32,415 bases of DNA. Origin: Pseudomonadota bacterium (lineage in GTDB: Bacteria > Pseudomonadota > Gammaproteobacteria > Burkholderiales > Burkholderiaceae_C). Of this stretch, positions 8,598 through 17,138 are shown piece by piece. A program made the translations under genes and the position numbers. The stretch is taken from assembly GCA_021848345.1 (NCBI GenBank), contig JAJZUV010000029.1:1-32415 (forward strand), given 5' to 3'. Below the pieces are notes generated by a model, which worked only from the letters and a program-made list of their open reading frames with translations, was not told the origin of the DNA and did no database searches. Within the stretch, counting starts at the first letter, position 1; the number at the start of each line of letters is the position of its first letter.

Positions 8598-9356
8598 ATG
8601 GGCATGCGCACGATCGTGTGGTGGGTACGCTCCGCGCTGTACATGGCGTGGCTGGTGGTCACCGTGGTCCCCTACGCGGTGGCAGCGGTCCTTCTGTCGC
8701 TGGTGCTGCGCGGGCGTCCCCTGTACCGCTTTTGCGTGGGCTGGGCCTGGCTGGCGCTGTGGGGCTCGCGCGTGCTGTGCGGCATCCGCTGGCGCGTGCA
8801 GGGACTGGAAAATCTTCCGAGCGGCCCGGCGGTGGTGCTGGTCAAGCACCAGTCGGCCTGGGAGACCCTGGCGCTGCCCCTGCTGCTGCCGCGCGCGCTG
8901 AGTTATGTGTTCAAGCGCGAACTGCTGATGGTGCCCTTTTTCGGCTGGGCCCTGGGGCGCCTGGACATGGTGCACATCGACCGCAAGCGGGGAGCGCAGG
9001 CCCTGGCACGCATGCAGGAACGGGGTACGCAATTGCTGCAGGAGGGGTACTGGATCGTCATGTTCCCGGAGGGCACGCGTACTCCGCGCGGCGAGCAGGG
9101 CCAGTACAAGCAGGGCGGCTCCAGGCTGTCCCAGGTCACCGGTGCTCCGGTGGTGCCCATCGCGGTCACCTCCGCGCGCTGCTGGCCGCGCCAGGCCTTC
9201 ATCAAGCGTCCGGGCCTGATCGAGGTGTCGATCGGCGCGCCCATCGATCCGCGGGGCATGGACACGGCGCAGATAAACGCCCGCATGCAGGGCTGGATCG
9301 AAGCGGAAATGCGCCGCCTCGACCCCGAGGCCTACGCCCCCGCCGCGCAGGCCTGA
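8598..9356 (+). CDS. plsC: 1-acyl-sn-glycerol-3-phosphate acyltransferase
   Basis: A 252-residue membrane-associated acyltransferase that converts lysophosphatidate to phosphatidate. Two hydrophobic stretches lie at the N terminus (about 10-36 and 48-62). The catalytic block is H84-Q-S-A-W-E89, that is HX4E in place of the textbook HX4D; this KHQSxWET form is known in betaproteobacterial homologues. The acyl-acceptor motif FPEGTR is at 156-161, and a later VVPIAV block is present. Start is the first of two close ATG codons (8598 and 8604). It is probably co-transcribed with gmhB and the following YgjP-like gene. Confidence 0.92.
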   Translation: MGMRTIVWWVRSALYMAWLVVTVVPYAVAAVLLSLVLRGRPLYRFCVGWAWLALWGSRVLCGIRWRVQGLENLPSGPAVVLVKHQSAWETLALPLLLPRALSYVFKRELLMVPFFGWALGRLDMVHIDRKRGAQALARMQERGTQLLQEGYWIVMFPEGTRTPRGEQGQYKQGGSRLSQVTGAPVVPIAVTSARCWPRQAFIKRPGLIEVSIGAPIDPRGMDTAQINARMQGWIEAEMRRLDPEAYAPAAQA

Positions 9357-9378
9357 ACCCCGGCCCCGATCCGCGTCG

Positions 9379-10173
9379 ATGCGCGCACGCCTGGACTCCG
9401 CCACGCAACAGTTCGATCTGTTCGGCGTGCTCGACACCGCCGAGCCCGCCGCCGGGCGCGCGCAGCGCCGCTTCGTGCATGGCGCGCACAGTTTCAGCTA
9501 CGAACTGCGCCGCGCGTCGCGCAGATCCATCGGCATTCGCATCGACGAATCCGCGGTGCGGGTCAGCGCGCCGCGCTGGGTCAGCCTGGGCCAGATCGAG
9601 CAGGTGCTGGCCGACAAGGCGGACTGGGTGCTGCGGCAGTTGCAGTTGCGCGAGCAGCGCCTGCGGGAGCAGAGCTGCCTGCGCGTCGACTGGGTGGACG
9701 GCGCCCGCCTGCCCTGGCTGGGGGGCGAGCTTCGGCTGTGCCTGGCCGGACGCGCGCAAGGCGTCGCGCGCCTGGACGAAGCGCGGGGCGCGCTGCTGCT
9801 CCCGCTGGAGCCGGGCTGCGCCGCCGAGACCCTGCGCGCGGCCACGCAGGCCTGGATGCGCGAACACGCGCTGGAACTGTTCACACGGCGCGCGCACGAG
9901 TTCGCGCGACGCCTGGGGGTGCGGGTCGTCGCCGTGGGCCTGAGCTCGGCGCGCACGCGCTGGGGCAGCGCCGGTGCCGACGGGCGGCTGCGCCTGCACT
10001 GGCGCCTGCTGCACTTCGCCCCGCACATCGTGGACTACGTGGTCGCGCACGAGGTCTCGCATCTGCGCGAGATGAACCACAGTCCGCGCTTCTGGGCCAC
10101 CGTGTCCGAGATCTTTCCGGACTGGCGCCGCGCGCGCCAGGAGCTTCGCGCCAGCGTGCTGCCGCCCTGGTGA
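9379..10173 (+). CDS. YgjP-like metal-dependent hydrolase (M48-type)
   Basis: A 264-residue protein of the YgjP/DUF45 family of putative zinc metallopeptidases, likely cytoplasmic since no signal peptide is seen. The zinc motif is H224-E225-V-S-H228 in VVAHEVSHL, with the third ligand in MNHSPRFW (H234). The preceding family block SARTRWGSA ... LRLHWRLLHFAP (190-214) is intact. Length is in the family range (about 230-270). It lies 22 bases after plsC in the same direction and is the last gene before a 196-base gap, so it likely ends this transcript. The natural substrate of the family is not known. Confidence 0.88.
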   Translation: MRARLDSATQQFDLFGVLDTAEPAAGRAQRRFVHGAHSFSYELRRASRRSIGIRIDESAVRVSAPRWVSLGQIEQVLADKADWVLRQLQLREQRLREQSCLRVDWVDGARLPWLGGELRLCLAGRAQGVARLDEARGALLLPLEPGCAAETLRAATQAWMREHALELFTRRAHEFARRLGVRVVAVGLSSARTRWGSAGADGRLRLHWRLLHFAPHIVDYVVAHEVSHLREMNHSPRFWATVSEIFPDWRRARQELRASVLPPW

Positions 10174-10369
10174 GGCGGAGGCGGGAACACGCAGTCGCCG
10201 CCACGCCGGCGCGGGCTGTCGCCGGCGCCCCCGCGCGACCCGGACGGCACGACGGGTTGCAGGCGCGCGGCGCCGAATTTGCGACAATCGGGTTTTTGCA
10301 CGTTTCGCGCAGTCGAGCCGCGGACCCCGCTGCGCGCACGACGCCGTCACGACGAACCTCTAGAACGCC

Positions 10370-10711
10370 ATGTCCATCGACCTGATTTCCGTCGCCCACG
10401 CCGCCTCGGCCGCCCCCCAGGGAGGCGCCGAGTCGACCCTGTTGAACGTGCTGCCGCTGGTGGTGATGTTCGTGATCCTGTGGCTGGTGATGATTCGTCC
10501 GCAGATGAAGCGCCAGAAGGAAGCGCGGGCGATGATCGCCGCGCTGGGCAAGGGCGACGAGGTCGTCACCAGCGGCGGCCTGGTGGGGCGCGTGACCCGC
10601 CTGGGCGAGAACTACCTGTCCCTGGAAATCGCCAGCAAGGTCGAGGTGCAGGTGCAGCGCTCGGCGGTCAGCACGGTGCTGCCCAAGGGCACGCTGAAGT
10701 TCGAATCCTGA
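10370..10711 (+). CDS. yajC: Sec translocase accessory subunit YajC
   Basis: A 113-residue single-span inner-membrane protein of the SecDF-YajC complex, which supports protein export. One hydrophobic helix (about 24-43, LLNVLPLVVMFVILWLVMI) is followed by the hallmark RPQMKRQKE and a small cytoplasmic domain with GDEVVTSGGLVGRV (about 62-75). It starts the yajC-secD-secF unit after a gap of 196 bases, which may hold its promoter. A GACAAT hexamer (10283-10288) is a weak -10 candidate without a good -35. The queA-tgt genes that often precede yajC in proteobacteria are not here. Confidence 0.95.
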   Translation: MSIDLISVAHAASAAPQGGAESTLLNVLPLVVMFVILWLVMIRPQMKRQKEARAMIAALGKGDEVVTSGGLVGRVTRLGENYLSLEIASKVEVQVQRSAVSTVLPKGTLKFES

Positions 10712-10750
10712 TCCGCGCGCGGCCCGGCGCCGCGCAACACCCGAATGTAA

Positions 10751-10773
10751 GCGCCGCGGCCGAGCCGCGGCGC
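10751..10773 (+). promoter_or_regulatory. Strong hairpin just upstream of the secD start
   Basis: A perfect 10-bp stem (10751-10760 with 10764-10773) closed by a CGA loop ends 11 bases before the secD ATG. The bases between stem and ATG are C-rich, and no free ribosome binding site is apparent. It may limit secD translation or protect the downstream mRNA. No T tract follows, so it is not a classical terminator. Confidence 0.5.
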
Positions 10774-10784
10774 CGGCCCCCGCC

Positions 10785-12674
10785 ATGAACCGTTACCCGC
10801 TGTGGAAGTACCTCGTGATGGCCGCCGTGCTGGTGGTCGGCTTCGTGTACGCGCTGCCGAACCTGTACGGCGAGGCCCCGGCCGTGCAGATCACGTCCGC
10901 CCACGCCGGGCACGACCAGCCCGACCTGGCGCTGCTGCAGCGCGGTGAGGCCGTGCTGGCCCAGGCCGGCATCCATCCCGACGGCGCCGCGATCGACGGC
11001 GCCACGCTGAACTACAGCTTCTCCGGCACCGACGTGCAGCTGCGCGCGCGCGAGGTGCTGGCGCACGCGCTGAACACGAATCCGCAATCGCCGTCGTACA
11101 TCGTCGCGGTCAACCTGCTCAGCCGCTCGCCGGCCTGGCTGACGGCGCTGCACGCCCACCCCATGTACCTCGGCCTGGACCTGCGCGGCGGCGTGCACTT
11201 CCTGCTGCAGGTGGACATGCAGGCGGCGCTGGAGAAGAAGCTGGATTCGATCGCCGGCGAGCTCAAGTCCTCGCTGCGCGACAAGGACGTGCGCTACAGC
11301 GAGCTCAAGCGCGTCGGCGACGCCGTGCAGATGCAGTTCCACGACCCGGAGATGTTCCAGGCCGCGCTGCCGGTGGTGCGCGCCAATGCGGGTAACGCGC
11401 TGATCACGGCCGACGCCGCCGCCGGCACCATCGCGCTGCGCCTGAGCCCGGCGACCATCCAGCAGACCGAGGACTACGCGATCAAGCAGAACATCACCAC
11501 GCTGCACAACCGGATCAACGAACTCGGCGTGGCCGAGCCGGTGATCCAGCAGCAGGGCAAGGATCGCGTGGTGGTGGAACTCCCGGGCATCCAGGACACC
11601 GCGCGCGCCAAGGACATCCTCGGTCGCACCGCATCGCTGGAAGTGCGCATGGTCGACGACAGCCCGGCCGCGCTGAGCGCGCTGGCCGGCAAGGGCCCGG
11701 TGCCCGACGGCGACCAGAAGCTCTACGACCGTTCCGGCAACCCGTTGATGGTCAAGACCGACGTGCTGCTCACTGGCCAGGAACTCACCGACGCGCAGCC
11801 CGGCTTCGATCCGCAGACCAACCAGCCGGCGGTGTTCCTGACCCTGGATTCGCGCGGCTCGCGCATCTTCGCCGACCTCACCCGCGCCAACGTGGGCAAG
11901 CGCATCGCGATGGTGCTGATCGACCGCCACCAGGCGCAGGTGGTGACGGCCCCGGTGGTGCGCTCGGAGATCGACGGCGGGCGGGTGCAGATCACCGGCA
12001 GCATGACCGTGCCGGAGGCCAACGACGTCGCGCTGCTGCTGCGCGCCGGCGCGCTGGCCGCGCCGATGCAGATCATCGAGGAGCGCACCATCGGCCCGAG
12101 CCTGGGTCGCCAGAACATCGCGCAGGGCTTCCATTCGGTCACCTGGGGCTTCCTGGCGATCGTGGCCTTCATGTGCGTGTACTACCTGCTGTTCGGCGCG
12201 GTGTCCTCGATCTCGCTGGCGGTGAACCTGCTGCTGCTCGTGGCGCTGCTGTCGATGCTGCAGGCCACGCTGACCCTGCCGGGCATCGCCGCCATGGCCC
12301 TGGCGCTGGGCATGGCCATCGACTCCAACGTGCTGATCAACGAGCGCATCCGCGAGGAACTGCGCAACGGCGCCGGCGCGCAGGCGGCGATCGCCGCCGG
12401 TTACGCGCGCGCCTGGGCCACCATCCTGGACTCGAACGTGACCACGCTGATCGCCGGCCTGGCGCTGCTGGTGTTCGGCTCCGGGGCCGTGCGCGGATTC
12501 GCCATCGTGCACGTGCTGGGCATCCTGACGTCGATGTTCTCGGCGGTGTTCTTCTCGCGCGGCCTGGTCAACCTCTGGTACGGCAGGCGCCGGCGCCTGC
12601 AATCGGTGTCGATCGGACAGGTGTGGAAGCCGTCGGCGACCAAGACCGACAAGGCGCCCGAGGCCAAGTCCTGA
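10785..12674 (+). CDS. secD: Protein translocase subunit SecD
   Basis: A 629-residue inner-membrane subunit of the Sec accessory complex, which uses the proton gradient to help pull proteins through SecYEG. The first membrane span is about 8-28. The large periplasmic domain carries the D1 motif LGLDLRGGVHFLLQVD (129-144). Five further spans lie near the C terminus with the D4-type motif MAIDSNVLINERIREE. Length is close to E. coli SecD (615). Start ATG gives the usual MNRYPLWKYL. It is preceded by a strong hairpin and followed by secF after 37 bases. Confidence 0.97.
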   Translation: MNRYPLWKYLVMAAVLVVGFVYALPNLYGEAPAVQITSAHAGHDQPDLALLQRGEAVLAQAGIHPDGAAIDGATLNYSFSGTDVQLRAREVLAHALNTNPQSPSYIVAVNLLSRSPAWLTALHAHPMYLGLDLRGGVHFLLQVDMQAALEKKLDSIAGELKSSLRDKDVRYSELKRVGDAVQMQFHDPEMFQAALPVVRANAGNALITADAAAGTIALRLSPATIQQTEDYAIKQNITTLHNRINELGVAEPVIQQQGKDRVVVELPGIQDTARAKDILGRTASLEVRMVDDSPAALSALAGKGPVPDGDQKLYDRSGNPLMVKTDVLLTGQELTDAQPGFDPQTNQPAVFLTLDSRGSRIFADLTRANVGKRIAMVLIDRHQAQVVTAPVVRSEIDGGRVQITGSMTVPEANDVALLLRAGALAAPMQIIEERTIGPSLGRQNIAQGFHSVTWGFLAIVAFMCVYYLLFGAVSSISLAVNLLLLVALLSMLQATLTLPGIAAMALALGMAIDSNVLINERIREELRNGAGAQAAIAAGYARAWATILDSNVTTLIAGLALLVFGSGAVRGFAIVHVLGILTSMFSAVFFSRGLVNLWYGRRRRLQSVSIGQVWKPSATKTDKAPEAKS

Positions 12675-12711
12675 GCCCAGCGCCCGCCCAGCCTTCGACC
12701 AGGAGATCCTG

Positions 12712-13665
12712 ATGGAGTTCTTCCGTATTCGCCGCGACATCCCGTTCATGCGCTATGCGCCCGTGCTGAACGTGATCTCGGCCCTGCTGTTCGTCGCCGC
12801 CGTGTTCTTCCTGGTCACGCGCGGCCTGCACCTGTCGATCGAGTTCACCGGCGGCACCGTGATGGAGGTGCACTACCCCCATGCGGCGAACCTGGAGAGC
12901 GTGCGCGCGGTGCCCAGGCGCCTGGGCTACGGCGACGTGCAGGTGCAGACCTTCGGCAATGCCCGCGACGTGGTGATCCGGCTTCCGCTGCGCGCCGGCG
13001 AGAGCAGCGTGGCGCAGAGCGAGCGCGTGATGGCGGGGCTGAAGGCCGCCGATGCGCAGGCGCAGCTGGCACGCACCGAGTTCGTGGGGCCGCAGGTGGG
13101 CTCGGAGCTGGCCACCGACGGCCTCAAGGCGCTGGCCTTCGTGATCGCCGGCATCATGCTGTACCTGGCACTGCGCTTCGAGTGGAAATTCTCGGTGGCG
13201 GCGATCGTGGCCAACCTGCACGACGTGATCATCGTGCTGGGCTTCTTCGCCTTCTTCCAGTGGGAATTCTCCCTGCCGGTGCTGGCCGCCGTGCTCGCGG
13301 TGCTGGGCTACTCCGTGAACGAGTCGGTGGTGATCTTCGACCGGGTGCGCGAGAACTTCCGCAAGTACCGCAAGTACACCACGGTGCACGTGATCGACAG
13401 CGCGATCACCAACACCATCAGCCGCACCATCATCACCCACGGCGCGACCCTGGCGATGGCCTTCTCGATGTTCCTGTTCGGCGGGCCCGCGCTGCACTAC
13501 TTCGCGCTGGCGCTGATCATCGGCATCTCCATGAGCATCTACAGCTCGGTGTTCGTCGCCGCGGCGATCGCCATGTGGCTGCGGGTCAAGCGCGAGGACC
13601 TGCTCAAGTCCGGTCCGGGGCGCCCGAAGAACCCCAACGACCCGAACGCCGGCGCGGTGGTCTGA
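12712..13665 (+). CDS. secF: Protein translocase subunit SecF
   Basis: A 317-residue partner of SecD in the inner membrane. The D1-like motif IEFTGGTVMEVHY is at 43-55, and the D4 motif GYSVNESVVIFDRVREN is at 199-215. Six hydrophobic spans are visible, one N-terminal and five in 135-300. Length matches E. coli SecF (323). ATG is preceded by AGGAGA at good spacing. It ends the yajC-secD-secF unit and is followed 9 bases later by a GC-rich hairpin. Confidence 0.97.
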   Translation: MEFFRIRRDIPFMRYAPVLNVISALLFVAAVFFLVTRGLHLSIEFTGGTVMEVHYPHAANLESVRAVPRRLGYGDVQVQTFGNARDVVIRLPLRAGESSVAQSERVMAGLKAADAQAQLARTEFVGPQVGSELATDGLKALAFVIAGIMLYLALRFEWKFSVAAIVANLHDVIIVLGFFAFFQWEFSLPVLAAVLAVLGYSVNESVVIFDRVRENFRKYRKYTTVHVIDSAITNTISRTIITHGATLAMAFSMFLFGGPALHYFALALIIGISMSIYSSVFVAAAIAMWLRVKREDLLKSGPGRPKNPNDPNAGAVV

Positions 13666-13674
13666 GCCCTCCCC

Positions 13675-13696
13675 GCCCGCGGCCGGTGCCGCGGGC
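13675..13696 (+). terminator. Hairpin after secF, possible terminator without T tract
   Basis: A perfect 9-bp stem GCCCGCGGC / GCCGCGGGC with a CGGT loop starts 9 bases after the secF stop. No run of T follows, so termination would be weak or factor-assisted. Its position between the sec genes and an unrelated cluster supports a boundary role. Confidence 0.45.
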
Positions 13697-13698
13697 GC

Positions 13699-13742
13699 GG
13701 CGTGACGACGTCACGCCTTTGTCACGCCCTTGTCACCAAGGC
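13699..13742 (+). promoter_or_regulatory. Inverted repeat plus three 11-bp direct repeats (candidate operator)
   Basis: A perfect inverted repeat GGCGTGAC-GAC-GTCACGCC (13699-13717) runs into tandem direct repeats with an exact 11-bp period: GTCACGCCTTT (13710), GTCACGCCCTT (13721) and GTCACCAAGGC (13732). Direct repeats with an 11-bp period are the usual binding pattern of OmpR/PhoB-type winged-helix proteins, and the next gene encodes such a protein 42 bases later. Autoregulation is the simplest reading. A third-copy TTGTCA (13730-13735) could also serve as a -35, but no good -10 follows. Confidence 0.5.
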
Positions 13743-13783
13743 GTGCGAGCCTCGTCCCTTTGCAAGGAACGCGAGGTCTCGAC

Positions 13784-14533
13784 ATGCTCCCCACGGCCCC
13801 TGCGCCCGAAGGCGTCGATGCCGACCGCACGGACACCAAGCACTCGGTGCTGTACGTCGGCTTCGGGCACGGCGCCCCCCGTCCGCTGGACAACTCGCAA
13901 TCGGCGGATCCCGACACCGCGCTGAGACAGCTGGTCGACGGTAGCTCCTGGGCCGCCATGCTGCGCTGCGCGGAACAGGCCCGCGCGGCCACCGACTGGA
14001 TCATGCGGGTGCGCCATCACCCGGCGTCCTCGCAGGCGGTGCTGATGGCCCTGGTGGAGGACCCCGGCGGCCCGATGGCGCTGCAGGCCCTGCGCGCGGG
14101 CGCCGATGTCGTGGTCGGCCTGCGCTTCGTCACGCCGGTACTGCAGGCGCAACTGGCCCGGCTGCGCGAGCGCGTGGCCCCGGCGCCCGCCGGGTGGCTC
14201 GGCGTGGCCCCCGGCAGCACGCTGGACGCGCAGACCCGCGAATTGCGCTGCGGCGAACGGCGCGAGGCCCTGCAGCCCCAGTTGTTCCGTCTCATGTGGG
14301 CGCTGTGCGAGCGCCCCGGGCGCGTGCTCAGCGCGGCCAGCCTGCGCGTGGCGCTGGACATCCCGGCACGCGCCGACGCGCAGGCGCTGCATACCGCGGT
14401 GGGCCGGCTGCGACGGGTGCTGCGCCCGCATGGGCTGGACGGCCATTTGCAGACCCTGCACGGAAGCGGCTACCGCTGGACCGGCGTGGCGCCCTGCGCG
14501 CCCGGAATCATTTCGGCCCGGAAACATTCCTGA
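13784..14533 (+). CDS. OmpR-type winged-helix regulator with degenerate receiver domain
   Basis: A 249-residue protein with a C-terminal OmpR/PhoB winged helix (about 144-233) ending in the typical HGSGYRW (226-232). Residues 20-130 look like a decayed receiver: ALRAGADVVVGLRFVTPVLQ (102-121) lines up with the end of receiver domains (ALRAGADDYLVKPF), but the switch Lys is gone and no phosphoacceptor Asp or N-terminal acidic pair is recognisable. It is therefore probably phosphorylation-independent. Start is the ATG after GGAACGCGAGG; a GTG/ATG further upstream would extend it into the repeat region. It is the first gene of the cluster and is followed by the TonB-dependent receptor, which it may control. 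Its sensed signal is unknown. Confidence 0.75.
   Translation: MLPTAPAPEGVDADRTDTKHSVLYVGFGHGAPRPLDNSQSADPDTALRQLVDGSSWAAMLRCAEQARAATDWIMRVRHHPASSQAVLMALVEDPGGPMALQALRAGADVVVGLRFVTPVLQAQLARLRERVAPAPAGWLGVAPGSTLDAQTRELRCGERREALQPQLFRLMWALCERPGRVLSAASLRVALDIPARADAQALHTAVGRLRRVLRPHGLDGHLQTLHGSGYRWTGVAPCAPGIISARKHS
14504..14530 (+). promoter_or_regulatory. Imperfect inverted repeat at the 3' end of the regulator gene
   Basis: GGAAT (14504-14508) pairs with ATTCC (14526-14530), and TTTC (14511-14514) pairs with GAAA (14521-14524), around a GGCCCG centre. It lies in the last codons of the regulator and 160 bases before the receptor gene. It could be an operator or a weak hairpin; no T tract follows. 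Two TCACGC hexamers (14570 and 14586), the core of the 11-bp repeats upstream of the regulator, lie between it and the receptor start. Confidence 0.3.
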
Positions 14534-14689
14534 ACAACTCCGACGCTCGCGGTGAGGAAACGGACAGGTTCACGCAACCTGATCATCACGCGCGACCGAT
14601 GCAATGGAGTCCAGGCTCGCAACCCTGGTTTCGCGAGTCGACGACCGCGGCCATCGAGCCCCCGAATTCCATCGCCATCCGGAGCATCC

Positions 14690-17062
14690 ATGAATCACCG
14701 CACCAACCCGCCTGCGTTGCGTCGCAAGCTTCTGTCCCACGCCGTGCTGCTTGCGCTGTACGCCTCGCCCGCCGTGGTCTACGCCCAGGGCAGCGCCACC
14801 GACCTGGGCACGGTCCAGGCCGGCGCGCAGGCGGCTGGCGGCAGCCCCGCGGCCAAGAGCAGCCAGGAACGCAAGATCAGCAAGAAGCAGGTGTTCGAGT
14901 CCGGCGTCTCCACCACCGTGCTCGACCGCCAGCAGATCGGCGCGGCCGGCGCCTTCGGCGGCGCCGGGCAGGCGCTGCAGATGGCACCCGGCGTGGCGGT
15001 CAGCGGCTACGGCTCGACCGGCAGCACCAAGAACCAGATCAGCGTCAACGGCATCAAACAGGGCTGGGGCGGCTTCAGCGGCTCGCAGATCGACAACGGC
15101 TCGATCTCCATCACCTTCGACGGCGTGCCCATGGCCAACCCGTCGACCGGACTGTGGCAAAGCAATCTGGTGCCGCAACTGGGCATGATCCAGGGCATCG
15201 GCGTGACCTACGGCCCCGGCGAGCCGGCGGACCGCTGGTTCAACAACGTCGGCGGCCAGATCGCGTTCGTGCCGGTGCAGCCCTCCGACAAGTTCGGCGG
15301 ATCGGCGGGCGTGAGCTTCGGCAGCGACAGCGCGCGCAACCTGGATTTCGTGCTCAACACCGGCAAGCATGACGGCTGGGCCACCGTGATCGCCGGGGGC
15401 ACCGGCTCGTCCGACAGCTACCGCACGGCGAGCGACGGCTTCAACAGCCACGGCAGCAACGAGGCTTTCTACCTGAAGACGCGCAAGCAGTTCCACAACG
15501 GCGACCTGTCCGTCGGACTGTACAACTCGCGCAGCACCGCCTTTCGTCCCTTCGCGGTGCCCACCCAGACCGTTCCCGGCCTGACCCTGGACGGCACGGC
15601 CAATACGCCGCTGTACAGCCAGCAGGCCTCGGGCTTCTACAGCACGATTCCCGGCTCGGTGTGGAACAAGAACGACACCAACGAGATGCGCATCGTGTAC
15701 GGCAAGCTCAACGTCGGGCTGGACGACAACACGCGCCTGCACAACCTGATGTGGTACGAGCTGGAAAAGCGCATCCACGACCACTACAACAACTACGGGC
15801 TGACCTCCCCGGGCAACCTGTACGAGCACAACAACCCGCGCACCAGCAGCTACGGCGACAAGCTGTGGGTGGACGTGGCGCTGCCGCACAACCTGGTGTC
15901 GGTCGGCGGCTTCGTGCTCAAGAGCACCTACAACACCCGCAACGCCTTCTTCAACCCGGCCGACCTGGTGGGCACGTCGACCACCATCTACGGCAGCCAG
16001 ACCACGCCGAACGCCAAATACCGCAGCGACTACTTCGACCAGACCGATGTCGCGCTGTTCGCGCAGGACAAGATCAGCCCCACCACGCGCCTGGACGTCA
16101 CGCCGGGCATCCGCCTGATCCAGTTCGACACCGTCTACTCGCCCAGCGGCGCGTCCGACTTCCCCGTTTCCTACCTGTACGCACCCGGCAACAACCAGGC
16201 CAAGCTGCCCGGCTCGACGGCCAGCCACCACAAGATCGAGCCGTCGATCAGCGCCAACTACCGTGCCCTTCCCTGGCTGGCCGCCTTCGGCAACTACTCC
16301 GTGGCCTACAAGGAGCCCCAGGTGGGCGGCGGCGGCGGCCTGTTCCAGAGCACGGCGCCGATCTACAACCTGGAAAAGAGCACCGACTACAACCTGGGCA
16401 TCAAGATCCACGTGCGGCGCGCCGAGTACCTGCACGACTTCCTGATGTCGGTGTCGTACTACCACCTGCACTTCGAGAACCAGTACATCCCGCTGAGCGA
16501 CGCCAACGGCAACTACATCGGCGACGCCAACGGCGACTCCACCTACCACGGCGTGAACCTGTCGCTGTCCGACGAGGTGGCCTACAACCTGAACGCGTTC
16601 GCCAACCTCAACTTCGAGAAGGCCACCTTCGCCAGCTACGTCACCGGAGGCACCAGCTACAACGGCCTGCCGGTGTCGAACGTGCCCGACAAGACCTTCA
16701 CCGTCGGCGCCAACTACAAGCTCTACAGCGGCGGCGTGCTGTGGGTGCCCGGCTTCAACTACCAGTACACGGGCGCGCAGTACATGTGGAGCGACCAGAG
16801 CAACTCGCCCACCAACCAGAAGGCGCCCGCCTACGGTCTGTGGAACCTCACGCTGGACGGCACCGTGCCCATGCATGACGGCACCATCAAGGACCTGAAG
16901 TTCCACCTCGGCGTGCTGAACGCGACCGACAAGCAATACAACAACAGCGAGTTCATCAGCTACTCCGGCGACTGGCTGGGCGGCAACACCACCGGCACCT
17001 ACCTGCTGGGCATGCCGGGCGCGCCGCGCACCTTCTACGCGGGGGTTTCCGCCGACTTCTGA
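14690..17062 (+). CDS. TonB-dependent outer-membrane receptor
   Basis: A 790-residue TonB-dependent receptor with a signal peptide (residues 1-32, cleavage after VYA), a short extension without an STN signalling domain, a plug domain (about 60-180: VSTTVLDRQQIGAAGAFGGA, then ALQMAPGVAVSGYG) and a 22-strand-type barrel rich in Tyr/Asn/Ser ending in aromatic AGVSADF. The terminal Phe fits recognition by the Bam machinery. The TonB box may be ERKISKKQVF near residue 60. Start is the ATG with GGAG upstream at correct distance. The direct neighbours exbB-exbD-tonB and an ABC importer suggest import of a metal chelate or similar scarce solute. The ligand cannot be told from the sequence, and no Fur box or cobalamin riboswitch was seen in the 156 bases upstream. 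Confidence 0.9.
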   Translation: MNHRTNPPALRRKLLSHAVLLALYASPAVVYAQGSATDLGTVQAGAQAAGGSPAAKSSQERKISKKQVFESGVSTTVLDRQQIGAAGAFGGAGQALQMAPGVAVSGYGSTGSTKNQISVNGIKQGWGGFSGSQIDNGSISITFDGVPMANPSTGLWQSNLVPQLGMIQGIGVTYGPGEPADRWFNNVGGQIAFVPVQPSDKFGGSAGVSFGSDSARNLDFVLNTGKHDGWATVIAGGTGSSDSYRTASDGFNSHGSNEAFYLKTRKQFHNGDLSVGLYNSRSTAFRPFAVPTQTVPGLTLDGTANTPLYSQQASGFYSTIPGSVWNKNDTNEMRIVYGKLNVGLDDNTRLHNLMWYELEKRIHDHYNNYGLTSPGNLYEHNNPRTSSYGDKLWVDVALPHNLVSVGGFVLKSTYNTRNAFFNPADLVGTSTTIYGSQTTPNAKYRSDYFDQTDVALFAQDKISPTTRLDVTPGIRLIQFDTVYSPSGASDFPVSYLYAPGNNQAKLPGSTASHHKIEPSISANYRALPWLAAFGNYSVAYKEPQVGGGGGLFQSTAPIYNLEKSTDYNLGIKIHVRRAEYLHDFLMSVSYYHLHFENQYIPLSDANGNYIGDANGDSTYHGVNLSLSDEVAYNLNAFANLNFEKATFASYVTGGTSYNGLPVSNVPDKTFTVGANYKLYSGGVLWVPGFNYQYTGAQYMWSDQSNSPTNQKAPAYGLWNLTLDGTVPMHDGTIKDLKFHLGVLNATDKQYNNSEFISYSGDWLGGNTTGTYLLGMPGAPRTFYAGVSADF

Positions 17063-17071
17063 CGCCCCTCC

Positions 17072-17118
17072 GGGGCCGGGTTCGCCCGGCCCCACCCCAC
17101 GGGGACATTCGTTCCCCG
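17072..17118 (+). other. Two hairpins between the receptor gene and exbB
   Basis: A perfect 9-bp stem GGGGCCGGG / CCCGGCCCC with a TTCG tetraloop (17072-17093) is followed by a 6-bp stem CGGGGA / TCCCCG (17100-17118). UUCG loops make very stable RNA hairpins. Neither is followed by a T tract. They could protect the receptor mRNA 3' end or reduce read-through into exbB, giving more receptor than energising proteins. Confidence 0.5.
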
Positions 17119-17138
17119 AGACAACAGGAGTACCGCTC

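Noticed and set aside
14534..14689. Fur box or cobalamin riboswitch before the TonB-dependent receptor gene.
   Set aside because: Read through for both; no GATAAT-type repeats and no cobalamin-box motif were seen. A weakly conserved Fur site cannot be excluded by eye.
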